Source of the DNA: an uncultured Hyphomicrobiales bacterium
GTDB taxonomy: Bacteria; Pseudomonadota; Alphaproteobacteria; Rhizobiales; Beijerinckiaceae
Direction of reading: 5' to 3'
Assembly (NCBI GenBank): GCA_903885755.1
Contig: CAISJZ010000248.1
Span: 1-59,689 of the forward strand
DNA: 59,689 nt
Shown: in pieces, positions 39,786 to 51,081 of the stretch
How positions within the stretch are numbered: position 1 is the stretch's first letter
Layout: each line of letters opens with the position of its first letter
Notes under the pieces: model-generated
Database searches by the model: none
Told to the model about the DNA's origin: nothing
Seen by the model: only the letters and a program-made list of their open reading frames with translations
Translations under genes and position numbers: made by a program

Positions 39786-40178
39786 TCAGGCCGCGGCGGC
39801 GGTTCCGAGCGCCTGATCGATCCGCGCCTTGAGGGTCTGCGCATTGAATGGCTTGACGATATAGTTCGTGACGCCAGCCTTGCGGGCGGCGATGACGTTG
39901 TCGGTCTTGGATTCCGCTGTGACCATGATGAAGGGCAAATGGGTCGTGGCGGGGTCCTGCCGGACGCGCTGGAGCAGTTCGAAGCCGCTCATCGGCTCCA
40001 TGTTCCAGTCGGAAATGACGAGCCCGTAAGCGCCGCTCTTGATCTTCTCATAGGCGGCGGCCCCGTTCGATGCCTCGTCGACGTTCTCAAAGCCGATCTG
40101 CTTCAAGAGGTTGCGAATGATTCGCACCATCGTGGCGTAATCATCAACCACCAGAATGGGCATGGAAGAGGCTGTCAT
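39786..40178 (-). CDS. CheY-like single-domain response regulator
   Basis: PILVVDDYATMVRIIRNLLKQIGFENVDEASNGAAA...LVISDWNMEPMSGFELL...VTAES...YIVKPFNAQTL; stand-alone REC domain. Confidence 0.92.
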   Translation of the reverse strand: MTASSMPILVVDDYATMVRIIRNLLKQIGFENVDEASNGAAAYEKIKSGAYGLVISDWNMEPMSGFELLQRVRQDPATTHLPFIMVTAESKTDNVIAARKAGVTNYIVKPFNAQTLKARIDQALGTAAAA

Positions 40179-40422
40179 GATGCATTCCCTGGAGCAATTC
40201 CGCTCCGCGACATTTGGCCCGTCTGGCCGAGGCTGCCTGCTCTCGGCTTCGGTCCGTACCCTGTGATACTCGACTTTCCTTGCCGCAATCTTAAAGGAAG
40301 GCGGCGCCAAGGGTTAACCAAGCAACTTTCCCCGGGGTATGGAAGCGAACCCGTGGGGAAGGGCTGGCGCGCCGGCCCGCCAGGCGATCTAATCGACCCC
40401 ATCGGGATGGAGGAAATGTAAA

Positions 40423-41292
40423 ATGTCGGGCGAAAAGGTTACTTTTGTTTCGGACGGGCTGAAGCTGTCGGGCCTCGTCTCGCTGCCGGCGGGGGCGGTC
40501 TCCGGAAAAAAATATCCGGCGGTCATGGTCCTGCATGGTTTTGGCAGCAACAAGACCTCGAAGACGGTCTCCCAGCCCTGCGATTTCCTCAATGGACTGG
40601 GTTACGCCACCCTGAGCTTTGACATGCGCGGCTGCGGGGAGAGCGAGGGCGAGCGGGCGCGAATCATCTGTCTTGAACAGGTTGCCGATACCCGCAACGC
40701 CCTGACCTTTCTACAGGGTCATCCCGCCATCGACCCCAGGCGGATCGCTTGCATGGGCACCAGTTTCGGCGCGGCGGTGACGGTTTACGCAGCCGGCGTT
40801 GATGATCGCATCGCCGCCGCGATCTCCGTCGGCGGTTGGGGCGATGGCGAAAAGAAATTCCGGGCCCAGCATCCAACACCCGAAGCCTGGGCGAAATTCA
40901 CCAACATGCTCGCCGAGGGGAAACGCCACCGCGAGAAGACCGGCAAGGCCCTGATGGTGCCGCGCTACGACATCGTTCCTATTCCTCCACACCTGCGCGC
41001 CCACGTCGCGCCGGGATCGATCCTCGAATTTCCGCACGACACCGCGCAGAGCATGTTCGATTTCCGCGCCAACGAGGTTGTCGGCAAGATCGCGCCGCGG
41101 CCACTGCTGTTGATGCATCCCTCGGTCGACTCGGTCACGCCGACCCAGCAGTCCATCGATCTGTTTGGTCTTGCCGGCCAGCCGACTGAAATGCATCTGT
41201 TTTCGGACGCCGACCACTTCCTGCTCGCCGAAGACAGCAAGCGGGAGCTGCGGGTCTTGTCGGACTGGCTGGCGCGCTATTTCCCGGCGTGA
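40423..41292 (+). CDS. Alpha/beta hydrolase (acylaminoacyl-peptidase/dienelactone-hydrolase-like)
   Basis: AVMVLHGFGSNKTSKTV...GTSFGAAVTVYAA...DADHFL. Confidence 0.85.
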   Translation: MSGEKVTFVSDGLKLSGLVSLPAGAVSGKKYPAVMVLHGFGSNKTSKTVSQPCDFLNGLGYATLSFDMRGCGESEGERARIICLEQVADTRNALTFLQGHPAIDPRRIACMGTSFGAAVTVYAAGVDDRIAAAISVGGWGDGEKKFRAQHPTPEAWAKFTNMLAEGKRHREKTGKALMVPRYDIVPIPPHLRAHVAPGSILEFPHDTAQSMFDFRANEVVGKIAPRPLLLMHPSVDSVTPTQQSIDLFGLAGQPTEMHLFSDADHFLLAEDSKRELRVLSDWLARYFPA

Positions 41293-41391
41293 TTTGACGG
41301 CTGGATGCGCGCTTGCGCCCAAGCGGCGCGCCTTGACGTGGCGGGGGTCGCGCGGCAGTTTGCCGCCGCGCAATCCTTGCCGCGCCGCAAA

Positions 41392-42381
41392 ATGACTGAC
41401 CCCGTGTCCGAACCGAACTCCCCGCACCAATCCGATCCGCCCGTGCTCCGCGACCCCGCGAGCTTGCCCTCGAATTTCGCGCGACCGGTGGTCGCGATCG
41501 GCAATTTCGACGGGGCGCATCGCGGGCATGCGGTGGTTATCGGCGCGGCCCGGGCCATGGCGTGGCGGCTGGGCCGTCCGCTGGCAGCCCTGACCTTCGA
41601 GCCGCATCCCGTTGATTTTTTTGTTGGTCCTGGCTCGGTCTTCCGGCTGACGCCCGAGGCCGCGCGCGCCCGCGCGCTCGGTCGTTTCGGAGTCGATGCG
41701 GTCATCGTCCTGAGTTTTGGGGCTAACCTGGCCAGCCAGCCAGCCGAAAAATTCGTCGCCGACATTCTTGTCGGGAGGCTGGGCATCGCCGGCGCGGTCG
41801 TCGGCTATGACTTCCATTTCGGCAAGGGCCGGGAAGGCTCTCCGGCGTTCCTGGCCGAGGCGGGGCGACGCCACGGTTTCGAGGTCGAGATTGTTCCCAA
41901 GGTCATGGCGGATGCCGGCGGCGCGCCCGAGGCCGTCCATTCCAACGCGGCCCGGGCAGCGCTGGAGGCGGGCGACGTTGCCATGGCCGCGCGTCTGCTG
42001 GGTCATGAATGGTTCGTTGTCGGCGAGGTCATCCATGGCCAGAAGCTTGGCCGTACTCTCGGCTTTCCCACGGCCAATGTGGCGCTAGACCCGTCCTGCC
42101 GGCTTCGCCATGGCATATACGCGGTCCGCCTGACCGTCGATGGGGTCACCCATGGCGGGGTCGCGAATTTCGGCCGCCGCCCCACGGTCGACGACCATGG
42201 CGCGCCGCTGCTGGAGGTCTTCGTCTTTGATTTCACCGGCGATCTCTATGGAAAGCCGGTCGAGGTCGCCTTCGTCGGCTGGATCCGGGGGGAGGAAAAG
42301 TTCCCATCCCTCGACGCGCTGGTCGCCGCGATGAATATTGACAAGGCGCGCGCGCGGGAGATGCTGGAACTGGCGCCCTGA
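41392..42381 (+). CDS. ribF: Bifunctional riboflavin kinase / FMN adenylyltransferase
   Basis: VVAIGNFDGAHRGHAVVIGAA...LTFEPHPVDFF...VVGYDFHFGKGREGS...GRTLGFPTANVAL...HGIYAVRLTVDG. Confidence 0.95.
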   Translation: MTDPVSEPNSPHQSDPPVLRDPASLPSNFARPVVAIGNFDGAHRGHAVVIGAARAMAWRLGRPLAALTFEPHPVDFFVGPGSVFRLTPEAARARALGRFGVDAVIVLSFGANLASQPAEKFVADILVGRLGIAGAVVGYDFHFGKGREGSPAFLAEAGRRHGFEVEIVPKVMADAGGAPEAVHSNAARAALEAGDVAMAARLLGHEWFVVGEVIHGQKLGRTLGFPTANVALDPSCRLRHGIYAVRLTVDGVTHGGVANFGRRPTVDDHGAPLLEVFVFDFTGDLYGKPVEVAFVGWIRGEEKFPSLDALVAAMNIDKARAREMLELAP

Positions 42382-42604
42382 CGCCCGCACTTCCCGCGGA
42401 TGGCGCGGGCTGGTAAAAGGCTTTCATGAAGCCGTCCCGCCAGATCATACGAATTAGCCGCCCGGACCGCGCTCGAGACTGATCTCGCCCGGCGCCGGGG
42501 TTTCGCGTCCATTCCCGCTTCGGTGGCGCTTTTTCCGCAAATCAACTATTCCCCAGCGCAAACATGGGCGATACGCCCGTTTCCGCCATTCTGGACCGCC
42601 CGAA

Positions 42605-45600
42605 ATGACCGACGAGACCTCCAAAGGCCCCGATTATTCCGCTTCGCTCTATCTGCCGAAGACGGATTTTCCCATGCGCGCCGGCCTGCCGCAGAAGGAG
42701 CCGCAAATCCTGGCGCGCTGGAGCGAGACCAATCTTTACGGAAAATTGCGCGCGGCGGCGAAGGGCCGGCCAAAATTCGTGCTGCACGATGGCCCTCCTT
42801 ACGCCAATGGCGCGATCCACATCGGCCATGCGCTTAACAAGATCCTCAAGGATCTCGTGACGCGCTCGCAGCAGATGCTCGGCAAGGATTCCAACTATGT
42901 GCCGGGCTGGGACTGCCATGGCCTGCCGATCGAATGGAAGATCGAGGAAGACAACTACCGCTCCAAGGGCAAGCCGAAGCCGGAACTCTCCGACAGCGCC
43001 GCGATGATCGCCTTCCGCCGGGAATGCCGCGCCTATGCCGAGCACTGGCTTGGCGTGCAGCGCGAGGAGTTCAAGCGGCTCGGCGTCATCGGCGACTGGG
43101 CGAACCCCTACGCCACGATGAATTTCGCCGCCGAGGCGCAGATCGCCCGTGAATTGATGAAATTCGCGATGAATGGCCTGCTGTATCGCGGTTCAAAGCC
43201 CGTGATGTGGAGCGTGGTCGAAAAGACCGCGCTGGCGGAAGCGGAGGTCGAATACGAGGATCATGTCAGCGATACTGTCTTCGTGGCGTTTCCGGTTAAG
43301 AACGGTTTGCCTTTAGACCCTCGGGGACGAGCGCTCGACCCGAACGAGCCGATGCCAGTTGCCAAACCGAAATGGCCAGAAAATACGGCCGTCATAATCT
43401 GGACGACGACGCCTTGGACCTTGCCTGGCAACCGCGCAATCTCATTTAGCGACAGGATCGCCTACGGATTGTATCGCGTGACTGGTGCGCCTGAGAACAA
43501 CTGGGCGAAGGTCGGCGGAACTTTCATTTTAGCGGACAAGCTTGCAGACGACGTTTTCAAGTCGGCGAAGGTCGATGGGTACGAGCGGCTCATCGATGTT
43601 CCGACTGGCGATTTGGACGGTCTAACCTGCGCTCACCCGCTCGCCTCGTTTGGCTACGATTTCGACGTCCCCCTCCTCGATGGCGATCACGTCACCGACG
43701 ATACCGGCACGGGGTTCGTTCACACGGCGCCTGGCCATGGCCGCGAGGACTTTGACATCTGGATGGCGAATGGTCGCCCGTTGACCGAGCGCGGCATCGA
43801 CACGCGCATTCCCTATACCGTCGACGCCGATGGTTTTTACACCAACGAAGTCCCCGGCTTTGGTCCGGAGTCCGAAGGCGGCGCGAAACGCGTCATCGAC
43901 GATAAAGGAAACAAGGGCGACGCCAACGAGGCGGTCATCAAGGCGCTTGTCGCGGCGGGCAATATTCTCGCGCGCGGTCGCCTAAAGCATCAATACCCGC
44001 ATAGCTGGCGCTCGAAGAAGCCGGTCATCTTCCGCAACACGCCGCAATGGTTCATCGCGATGGATAAGGCCTTCGAGGTCGGCGTATCGTCCCCTACTCC
44101 GCGCGTGCGCGCGGACGGCGAGCGCGTCAACGAACCCACCCTGCGCGACCTCGCGCTCGGCGCCATCAAGGCGACGCGATGGGTGCCCGCCGCCGGCGAG
44201 AACCGCATCACCGGCATGATCGCCAACCGGCCGGATTGGGTGGTCTCGCGTCAGCGCGCCTGGGGCGTGCCGATCTGCGTCTTCGTCAAAAAGGGCGAGC
44301 ACGAACCGCTGCGCGACGACAAGATCAACGCGCACATCGCCGCCGCCTTCGAGGCGGAGGGCGCGGACGCCTGGTATGCGCCGGACGCCGCGACGCGCTT
44401 CCTCGCGCCGGACTACAATCCCGCCGATTACGAGAAGATCGACGACGTGCTCGACGTCTGGTTTGATTCCGGCTCAACCCACGCCTTCACGCTGGAAGAC
44501 CCGGTTCATTTTCCCGGCCTCGCCGGCATTCATCGCAAGGTCGATGGCGGCGCCGACGAGGTCATGTATCTCGAGGGATCCGATCAGCATCGCGGCTGGT
44601 TCCATTCCTCGCTTCTGGAAAGCTGCGGCACCCGCGGTCGCGCGCCCTACGACGTCGTCCTGACGCACGGATTCGTGCTCGACGAGAACGGGCGCAAGAT
44701 GTCGAAGTCGCTCGGCAACGTCGTCGCGCCACAAACCGTCATCAAGGATGCCGGCGCCGACATTTTGCGCCTGTGGGTCGCGGCGTCTGATTATTCCGAC
44801 GATCTGCGCATCGGCAAGAACGTGCTGAGCACCTTCGTCGAGACCTATCGCAAGCTGCGCAACACCATGCGCTGGATGCTGGGCGCGCTCGCACATTACG
44901 ATCCCGCGGTGACCGCCGATCTCGCGAAGGCGGAGGAACTCGACCGGTTGATGTTGCATCGCCTCGCCGAGCTCGACGCGGACATCCGCGAGGCCTACGC
45001 GAATTTTGACTACAAAAAGGTCATCGCTCGGCTCAGCGGTTTCCTGAACACCGATCTTTCGGCGTTCTATTTCGATATTCGCAAGGACACGCTCTATTGC
45101 GACCCGCCGTCGAGCGAAAAGCGCCGCGCGTCGCTGGAAGCCATCGAGCGCATTTTCCGCGCGGTGACGATCTGGCTCGCGCCTATCCTGCCCTTCACCT
45201 GCGAGGAATCCTGGCTGTCGCGTTATCCCGGGGCGGGATCGGTTCATCTGGAAATCTTTCCGGAGATCCCCGCCGCTTGGCGCGATCCCGCGCTCGCCGA
45301 AAAATGGGCCGACATCCGCCGCGCCCGCTCGGTGGTGACCGGCGCGCTGGAGATCGCGCGGGCCAACAAGTCCCTCGGCTCCTCGCTGGAGGCGATGCCG
45401 CGCGTCTTCATCGAGAACGAGGCGCTGCTGAAGACGATCAGGAGCGTTGATTTCGCCGAAATCTGCATCACGTCCGACATCGCGGTCACTGCCGGCAAGG
45501 GGCCAGCCGACGCCTTCCGGCTCGCCGAGGCGCCGGGGATCGCGGTGGTCGTCGAACGCGCGCCGGGGATGAAATGCGCGAGGTCGTGGAAGTATTTCGA

Positions 45601-45691
45601 TCCCGCGACGGCGGAGCCCGATTATCCCGGCGTCACGCCGCGCGACGCCAGGGCTCTGCGGGAACTGAAGGCCCTGGGGCATTGGGCGTGA
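42605..45691 (+). CDS. ileS: Isoleucyl-tRNA synthetase
   Basis: HIGH motif [16 protein letters not shown]; editing domain [23 protein letters not shown]. Confidence 0.97.
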   Translation: MTDETSKGPDYSASLYLPKTDFPMRAGLPQKEPQILARWSETNLYGKLRAAAKGRPKFVLHDGPPYANGAIHIGHALNKILKDLVTRSQQMLGKDSNYVPGWDCHGLPIEWKIEEDNYRSKGKPKPELSDSAAMIAFRRECRAYAEHWLGVQREEFKRLGVIGDWANPYATMNFAAEAQIARELMKFAMNGLLYRGSKPVMWSVVEKTALAEAEVEYEDHVSDTVFVAFPVKNGLPLDPRGRALDPNEPMPVAKPKWPENTAVIIWTTTPWTLPGNRAISFSDRIAYGLYRVTGAPENNWAKVGGTFILADKLADDVFKSAKVDGYERLIDVPTGDLDGLTCAHPLASFGYDFDVPLLDGDHVTDDTGTGFVHTAPGHGREDFDIWMANGRPLTERGIDTRIPYTVDADGFYTNEVPGFGPESEGGAKRVIDDKGNKGDANEAVIKALVAAGNILARGRLKHQYPHSWRSKKPVIFRNTPQWFIAMDKAFEVGVSSPTPRVRADGERVNEPTLRDLALGAIKATRWVPAAGENRITGMIANRPDWVVSRQRAWGVPICVFVKKGEHEPLRDDKINAHIAAAFEAEGADAWYAPDAATRFLAPDYNPADYEKIDDVLDVWFDSGSTHAFTLEDPVHFPGLAGIHRKVDGGADEVMYLEGSDQHRGWFHSSLLESCGTRGRAPYDVVLTHGFVLDENGRKMSKSLGNVVAPQTVIKDAGADILRLWVAASDYSDDLRIGKNVLSTFVETYRKLRNTMRWMLGALAHYDPAVTADLAKAEELDRLMLHRLAELDADIREAYANFDYKKVIARLSGFLNTDLSAFYFDIRKDTLYCDPPSSEKRRASLEAIERIFRAVTIWLAPILPFTCEESWLSRYPGAGSVHLEIFPEIPAAWRDPALAEKWADIRRARSVVTGALEIARANKSLGSSLEAMPRVFIENEALLKTIRSVDFAEICITSDIAVTAGKGPADAFRLAEAPGIAVVVERAPGMKCARSWKYFDPATAEPDYPGVTPRDARALRELKALGHWA

Positions 45692-46194
45692 GTCCTCGCC
45701 TGCTCGGGCTGATTGCGGCGGCGGCGGCCTTCGCAATCGATCAGGGCAACAAGCTCTGGATGCTTGACGTCTTTCAGATCGAGGATCGGCCGCCGACCGT
45801 GGTCCTGCCCTTCCTCGATATCGTCATGGCCTGGAACAAGGGTATTTCCTATTCCCTCCTGAAGACGGACACGCCCGCAGGGCGCTGGATTCTGCTCGGA
45901 CTTTCGCTGGGCATTACATTGATCTTCACTGTTCTGCTGTGGCGATCAAAGGGGCGCGTGGGAGCCGCCGGCCTTGGCCTGATCGTCGGAGCGGCGCTCG
46001 CCAACGCCCTCGATCGCTTCGTTCATGGCGCCGTGGCTGACTTTTACCACTTCCACACGCCATTCTCCCTCGGCCCGCTCTCCAACTACGTCTTTAACCT
46101 CGCGGATGTCGCGATCGTTGCCGGAGTTGGACTTCTTCTATATGAATCCCTGTTTGTCGGGGATACGACGGAAGCTAGGCGGGACGCCGAATAG
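45688..46194 (+). CDS. lspA: Lipoprotein signal peptidase
   Basis: [59 protein letters not shown] start overlaps ileS stop. Confidence 0.95.
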   Translation: MSPRLLGLIAAAAAFAIDQGNKLWMLDVFQIEDRPPTVVLPFLDIVMAWNKGISYSLLKTDTPAGRWILLGLSLGITLIFTVLLWRSKGRVGAAGLGLIVGAALANALDRFVHGAVADFYHFHTPFSLGPLSNYVFNLADVAIVAGVGLLLYESLFVGDTTEARRDAE

Positions 46195-46269
46195 GTTCGT
46201 TCGCCTAAAATTCGCCGTTAAACCGGGGCAGTTGTGTGGCGTATCGCGGCCCAGCGGATGGAGTGAATC

Positions 46270-46932
46270 ATGGTCAGGGACGGTTTGGTCAAGACCTTAG
46301 TCGTTTGTAGCGTCCTCGCGGGGTCGGCGATGGGCTCGCATCCAGCCAGGGCGCTCGACGACGGAAAAGGCAACTCCTTGCTGGATGTCCTCGATCTGGT
46401 CGGCCTCGGCGAAAAGAAGGAAGAGCCCGTCATTCAGTACCGCGAGCGGCCCCCACTGGTCCTGCCGCCGAAGACTGAGTTGCGGCAGCCGGCGCCATCC
46501 GCCGCCCAGCGCGCCGCTGACTGGCCGCAGGACCCGGAAGCCGTGCGAGCCGCCAAGCGCGCCCAGGACATTCGGGGTCGCGCCAATGCGGATGACACGA
46601 ACAATCCTCAGTATGCCGGCAAGCTGACACGCGTTGGCCGGATCAATCCCGGCGACTCTGTCGAGAAGCCCGGGCCAAACCAGCCGTGCAGCATGTCGCC
46701 GGGCGCCGGGAACGCCTGCGATCCCACCACGTTCTGGAAAAACCTCTCCGTCAAATCCGACAAGCCCGAGGAGAAGGGCCTGCAGGCTGGCGTTGAGCCG
46801 GATCGTCAGTATTTGACGCAGCCGCCCAAGGGATACATGGCCCCGACACAAAGCGTTAAGGCCGGTTTCGAGGCACCGCAGCCGGCGCCGTCGATCTTCG
46901 ACTACGTTCGCAACAAGGTTAGCGGCGAATAG
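46270..46932 (+). CDS. Hypothetical exported proline-rich protein
   Basis: Signal peptide MVRDGLVKTLVVCSVLAGSAMGSHPARA then low-complexity acidic/Pro-rich sequence; between lspA and M16 peptidases. Confidence 0.6.
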   Translation: MVRDGLVKTLVVCSVLAGSAMGSHPARALDDGKGNSLLDVLDLVGLGEKKEEPVIQYRERPPLVLPPKTELRQPAPSAAQRAADWPQDPEAVRAAKRAQDIRGRANADDTNNPQYAGKLTRVGRINPGDSVEKPGPNQPCSMSPGAGNACDPTTFWKNLSVKSDKPEEKGLQAGVEPDRQYLTQPPKGYMAPTQSVKAGFEAPQPAPSIFDYVRNKVSGE

Positions 46933-47043
46933 GCTTGTCACGAAAAGCACGGAATTCCGGGGTCAGGGGCTAACGGAGGCGGCGCGGACGCCTTATATTG
47001 CCCGAGCGGCCAAATCCGGTCGCCCATTTCCGGTGCGCTTTTC

Positions 47044-48369
47044 ATGGATCGATCCGCGAACCCCTCAGCTTCCGATTCGTCGCCCCATGGCGGTCCGGAA
47101 GTGGGCCGTTTCAGCCTCCCCAATGGCATGGACGTGGTTGTCATCCCCGACCGCCGCGCGCCGGTCGTCACGCACATGGTGTGGTACCGCAACGGATCCG
47201 CGGATGATCCGCCGACCAAATCCGGCATCGCCCATTTTCTAGAACATTTGATGTTCAAGGGCACGAAGCTTCACAAACAGGGGGAGTTTTCCGAAGTCGT
47301 CGCGGAACTCGGCGGGCGCGAAAACGCCTTCACCTCGAACGATTATACGGCCTATTTCCAGCGGGTGGCCAAGGAGCACCTGCCGGTGCTGATGGAGTAT
47401 GAGGCCGACCGGATGACGAATCTGGTGCTGACGGACGACGTCGTCGCCCCGGAGCGCGACGTCGTGCTGGAAGAGCGCCGCATGAGGACTGATTCCGACC
47501 CCGGAGCGCAACTCAACGAAGCGGTTCAGTCGGCGCTGTTTCCACATCATCCCTATGGCACGCCGATTATCGGCTGGATGCACGAAATCGAGGATCTCGG
47601 TCGCGAGGACGCGCTCGCTTACTACACGCGCTTCTACACGCCGGAGAATGCAATCTTGATCGTTGCCGGAGACGTCGATGCGGACGAGGTGCGCGCGCTG
47701 GCGGAAAAAACCTATGGCGCCATCCCCGCGCGCGGCGACGCGCCCAAACGCAAGCGCCCTCGCGAACCAGAACCACGCGCCCATCGGCTCGTGACGCTCA
47801 CCGACGAAAAGGTCGAGCAACCCAGCCATCAGCGCGTCTATCTGACGCCATCCTACGCCACCGCCGCACCGGGAGAGGCGGAAGCGCTTGAGTTGCTGGC
47901 CCATCTTCTCGGCGGCGGGCAGACGAGCCTGCTGTATAGAAAACTGGTGGTCGAGAAGAAGGTCGCCGTCATGGCGGGCGCCTACTACATTGGCTCGGCG
48001 CTGGATGATACCCGGTTCTGGCTCTACGCCATGCCCGCCCCGGAAGTGACGCTCGAAGCGCTGGATGACGCCGTGGCCGACGTGATCGCGGATGTCGCGC
48101 GCCATGGCGTGAAGGCGGAAGACCTGGCGCGCGCCAAGACCAGACTGATCGCCGACGCCATTTATGCCCAGGACAATCAGGCCTCGCTCGCGCAATGGTA
48201 CGGCGCATCGCTTTGCACGGGCAGCACGCTGGACGATATTCTGCAATGGCCAGCGCGAATCGACGCCGTTAACGCCGAGGCGGTGAGAGCCGCCTGCGCC
48301 AAATGGCTCGACGTCAGGCGATCGGTGACCGGCTTTCTTCTGCCAGCAGAAAAGGCGGAAGCCGCCTGA
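47044..48369 (+). CDS. M16 family zinc metallopeptidase (active subunit)
   Basis: HFLEHLMFKGTKLHKQGEFSEVVAELGGRENAFTSNDYTAYF; HxxEH motif. Confidence 0.93.
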   Translation: MDRSANPSASDSSPHGGPEVGRFSLPNGMDVVVIPDRRAPVVTHMVWYRNGSADDPPTKSGIAHFLEHLMFKGTKLHKQGEFSEVVAELGGRENAFTSNDYTAYFQRVAKEHLPVLMEYEADRMTNLVLTDDVVAPERDVVLEERRMRTDSDPGAQLNEAVQSALFPHHPYGTPIIGWMHEIEDLGREDALAYYTRFYTPENAILIVAGDVDADEVRALAEKTYGAIPARGDAPKRKRPREPEPRAHRLVTLTDEKVEQPSHQRVYLTPSYATAAPGEAEALELLAHLLGGGQTSLLYRKLVVEKKVAVMAGAYYIGSALDDTRFWLYAMPAPEVTLEALDDAVADVIADVARHGVKAEDLARAKTRLIADAIYAQDNQASLAQWYGASLCTGSTLDDILQWPARIDAVNAEAVRAACAKWLDVRRSVTGFLLPAEKAEAA

Positions 48370-48410
48370 CCAGATCGCATATTTGATTCAAGACTTATGG
48401 AAACGCCGGA

Positions 48411-49694
48411 ATGAACGTACAGACAAAACCGCAAGCGGCCTCGCGCGCGGCGATGGTGCAAAAGGTTCGCGGTCCCAGGACGGGCATCGAAGCCTGGCTC
48501 GTCGAGGATTACGCGGTTCCGCTGGTTGCCTTTGATTTCGCCTTTCGCGGCGGCAGCGCCCAGGACAGCGTGGAGAAATCAGGCGCGGTCGCCATGATGG
48601 CGGCGCTGCTCGACGAGGGCGCCGGCCCGCTCAACGCGGACGCATTTCATCGCGCGATGGACGACAAGGCGGTCGAGATTTCGTTTTCGTCGGATCGCGA
48701 TCACCTTCAGGGCCGCGCCAAGACCCTTACGCGCCATCTTGACGCGGCGGTGGAACTACTGCGCCTTGCGGTCTGCGAACCCCGTTTCGACGTGGACGCG
48801 ATCGAACGCGTACGCGCGCAAATGATCGCCGGACTGAAACGCGAGTCGCAGGACCCTGACGCGCTCGCGGGCAAGGCCTGGCGCGAAGTCGCCTTCCCCA
48901 ATCATCCCTATGGAATGGCCGGGCGCGGCACGCTCGACAGTGTACCCACGATTACTCGCGATGATCTTATCGCGCTTCGCCTCGCGCAGATGGCGCGCGA
49001 CGGATTGAAGATCGCGGTTGTTGGCGCCGTGGATGCGGCGCGGCTGGCCGGAATCCTGGACGAAGTCTTCGCTGAACTCCCTGAGAAAGGCGCGCTGAAG
49101 GCAATTCCGCATGTCGAAATGGCGAACGCCGGCGTCCGAAAGGTCGTTGACGTGGATGTTCCGCAATCGACCATTCGTTTCAGCCTGCCGGGTATTGATC
49201 GGCATGATCCGGATTACTGGCCCGCGGTGGTGCTCAATCACATTCTCGGCGGTGGATCGTTTTCGGCGCGGCTATTCAAGGAAGTGCGCGAGAAGCGCGG
49301 ACTTGCCTATTCCGTCCATTCACAGCTCGCCGTGTTCGACCACGCCGCGTTGTTCAGCGGCGGCACCTCGACTAAGAACGAGCGCGCTGCTGAATCCCTC
49401 GCCGTAATCGAGGAAGAAATCGCCAAGATTCTCGAGACCGGCCCAACCGACGAAGAACTCGTCAAGGCGCGCAAATATCTCATGGGTTCCTATGCCTTGC
49501 AGTTCGACACATCGACGAAGATCGCCGGCAATCTCGCGCATCTGCAGTGCGTCGGACATCCCGTCGAGTTTCTGGACCGACGCAACGACTACATTGCCGC
49601 GGTGACCATGGAAGATCTGCGCCGGGTGGCGAAGCGGCTGTTCGAAGGCAAAAAACTGCTGGTCGCGGCGGCGGGCCGACCAACGGGCATGTGA
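48411..49694 (+). CDS. M16 family peptidase-like protein (HxxEH-less partner)
   Basis: M16 fold: GGSAQDSVEKSGAVAMMAALLDEGAG; NHILGGGSFSARLFKEVREKRGLAYSVHS; lacks HxxEH. Confidence 0.9.
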   Translation: MNVQTKPQAASRAAMVQKVRGPRTGIEAWLVEDYAVPLVAFDFAFRGGSAQDSVEKSGAVAMMAALLDEGAGPLNADAFHRAMDDKAVEISFSSDRDHLQGRAKTLTRHLDAAVELLRLAVCEPRFDVDAIERVRAQMIAGLKRESQDPDALAGKAWREVAFPNHPYGMAGRGTLDSVPTITRDDLIALRLAQMARDGLKIAVVGAVDAARLAGILDEVFAELPEKGALKAIPHVEMANAGVRKVVDVDVPQSTIRFSLPGIDRHDPDYWPAVVLNHILGGGSFSARLFKEVREKRGLAYSVHSQLAVFDHAALFSGGTSTKNERAAESLAVIEEEIAKILETGPTDEELVKARKYLMGSYALQFDTSTKIAGNLAHLQCVGHPVEFLDRRNDYIAAVTMEDLRRVAKRLFEGKKLLVAAAGRPTGM

Positions 49695-49713
49695 TGCGCT
49701 GCGAGCCGATCGC

Positions 49714-50901
49714 CTAAAATCCCAGCGTCGGTACGACGTCCCTGGGTGGCGCGGTCCATTTTTTGCGCGGTTTTCCATCAGCTATCGCGCGCAGTTCGCG
49801 CGCGAGAATGCGCCGCCACTGTATGATCGCGATGTCCGAGCGACCGAGCCGCTCGCCCTCGCGTTTCACGATGCGGCCCTGACCCGCCTGCGTGGCGATG
49901 TCCTGAATCACCGCGAGATCTGGATGGCGTGTCTCGGCGTAGCGACCGACGCCATTGATCAGTTCACGCGCCACGTCTCCAGCAGGCCGCGCCGCGGCGA
50001 CGAGCTTGTCATATTCGGCCTGTCGGGCCCGATACTCCGCGGCCTCTTCCGCGTTGGCCTCCGTATGTCCAGCGATGAACCAGACCTGATTCTCATCATC
50101 AACCGGCGTGAAGTGGAAATAGATTTCACGCCAGCCTGTAATGTTCATGCCGGTGCGCGGCGGCACGATGACCCGCGTGACGTTGGGCGCGTAGTGGAGT
50201 GAGACGCGCGCCTTGCCGTTCTTGCGCGTTCCCAGTCGCAACAGGCCCCAGTCGGTTTCCTCGGCGGAGACAATGGGCAGATCGATAGCCAGCGGCGCGT
50301 GGGAGCCTCCTGGCGCATGCGTGAATGCGACATGCACTTCATCCATGCTGTTTTCGTAACTCTGGAGATAATTGCAGGGCACCAGTTCGGCGTTCCAAAT
50401 GTCGAGAACGCCCTCTGTCTCGCGTATGGGAAACGGCGGAAAGGCGGGTGGCTCGCCCTCGCCAAAATAGGCGTAGACAATTCCGATGTATTCGCGCGCG
50501 GGATAGGACCCGATCTGGACCTTGCGGGCAAAACCAGGTTCTTCCGCCGGTTGCTCGACGCACTGGCCCCTGCAATCGAACTTCCAGCCGTGATAAACGC
50601 AGCGAATATCATCCCCCTCGATCCAGCCAAGATGCATCAAGGCGAATCGATGCGGGCAGCGCGCGTCGACGATATGTACATCACCTCCGTCGCCTCGATA
50701 GATCGTGTAATCCTCGTTCATGATTCGCAGCGGCTTCGCCTCGCCTGGCGCGATATCCTTGCCGCGAAAGACAGCAATCCAGAACTGGCGCATGAAGACG
50801 CCTCCCGGCGTTCCAGGCTTCGTTGTCGCGAGATCGACGCCAAAGCGCGAGGCGGAGCCATCGGAATCCGCGCCATGGTCTAAAATCGTCGATGTCGTCA
50901 T
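49714..50901 (-). CDS. Rieske-type aromatic-ring-hydroxylating dioxygenase alpha subunit-like protein
   Basis: Rieske [25 protein letters not shown] (CxH...CxxH) and mononuclear Fe motif [10 protein letters not shown]. Confidence 0.9.
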   Translation of the reverse strand: MTTSTILDHGADSDGSASRFGVDLATTKPGTPGGVFMRQFWIAVFRGKDIAPGEAKPLRIMNEDYTIYRGDGGDVHIVDARCPHRFALMHLGWIEGDDIRCVYHGWKFDCRGQCVEQPAEEPGFARKVQIGSYPAREYIGIVYAYFGEGEPPAFPPFPIRETEGVLDIWNAELVPCNYLQSYENSMDEVHVAFTHAPGGSHAPLAIDLPIVSAEETDWGLLRLGTRKNGKARVSLHYAPNVTRVIVPPRTGMNITGWREIYFHFTPVDDENQVWFIAGHTEANAEEAAEYRARQAEYDKLVAAARPAGDVARELINGVGRYAETRHPDLAVIQDIATQAGQGRIVKREGERLGRSDIAIIQWRRILARELRAIADGKPRKKWTAPPRDVVPTLGF

Positions 50902-51081
50902 GCGCGCCTCCCGGAATGTCGTTTCCGGAAACATGCTGCCATTTTCGCATTGCGGCAAGTCACGGTCCGACGGTCGCCTGTTTCGGTTGAAATTGGCAGG
51001 AACGGATATCCGCGATTATCCTCCCCGCCACGCACGAGTTTCGCTAGACTTGGCGAGGAATCACCCCAGGCGCATGAAACC

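Noticed and set aside
40711-42036. 441-aa minus-strand ORF spanning the hydrolase and ribF
   Set aside because: Spans two sense genes in antisense; no domain.
44474-45736. 420-aa minus-strand ORF antisense to ileS
   Set aside because: Shadow ORF of ileS, no motif.
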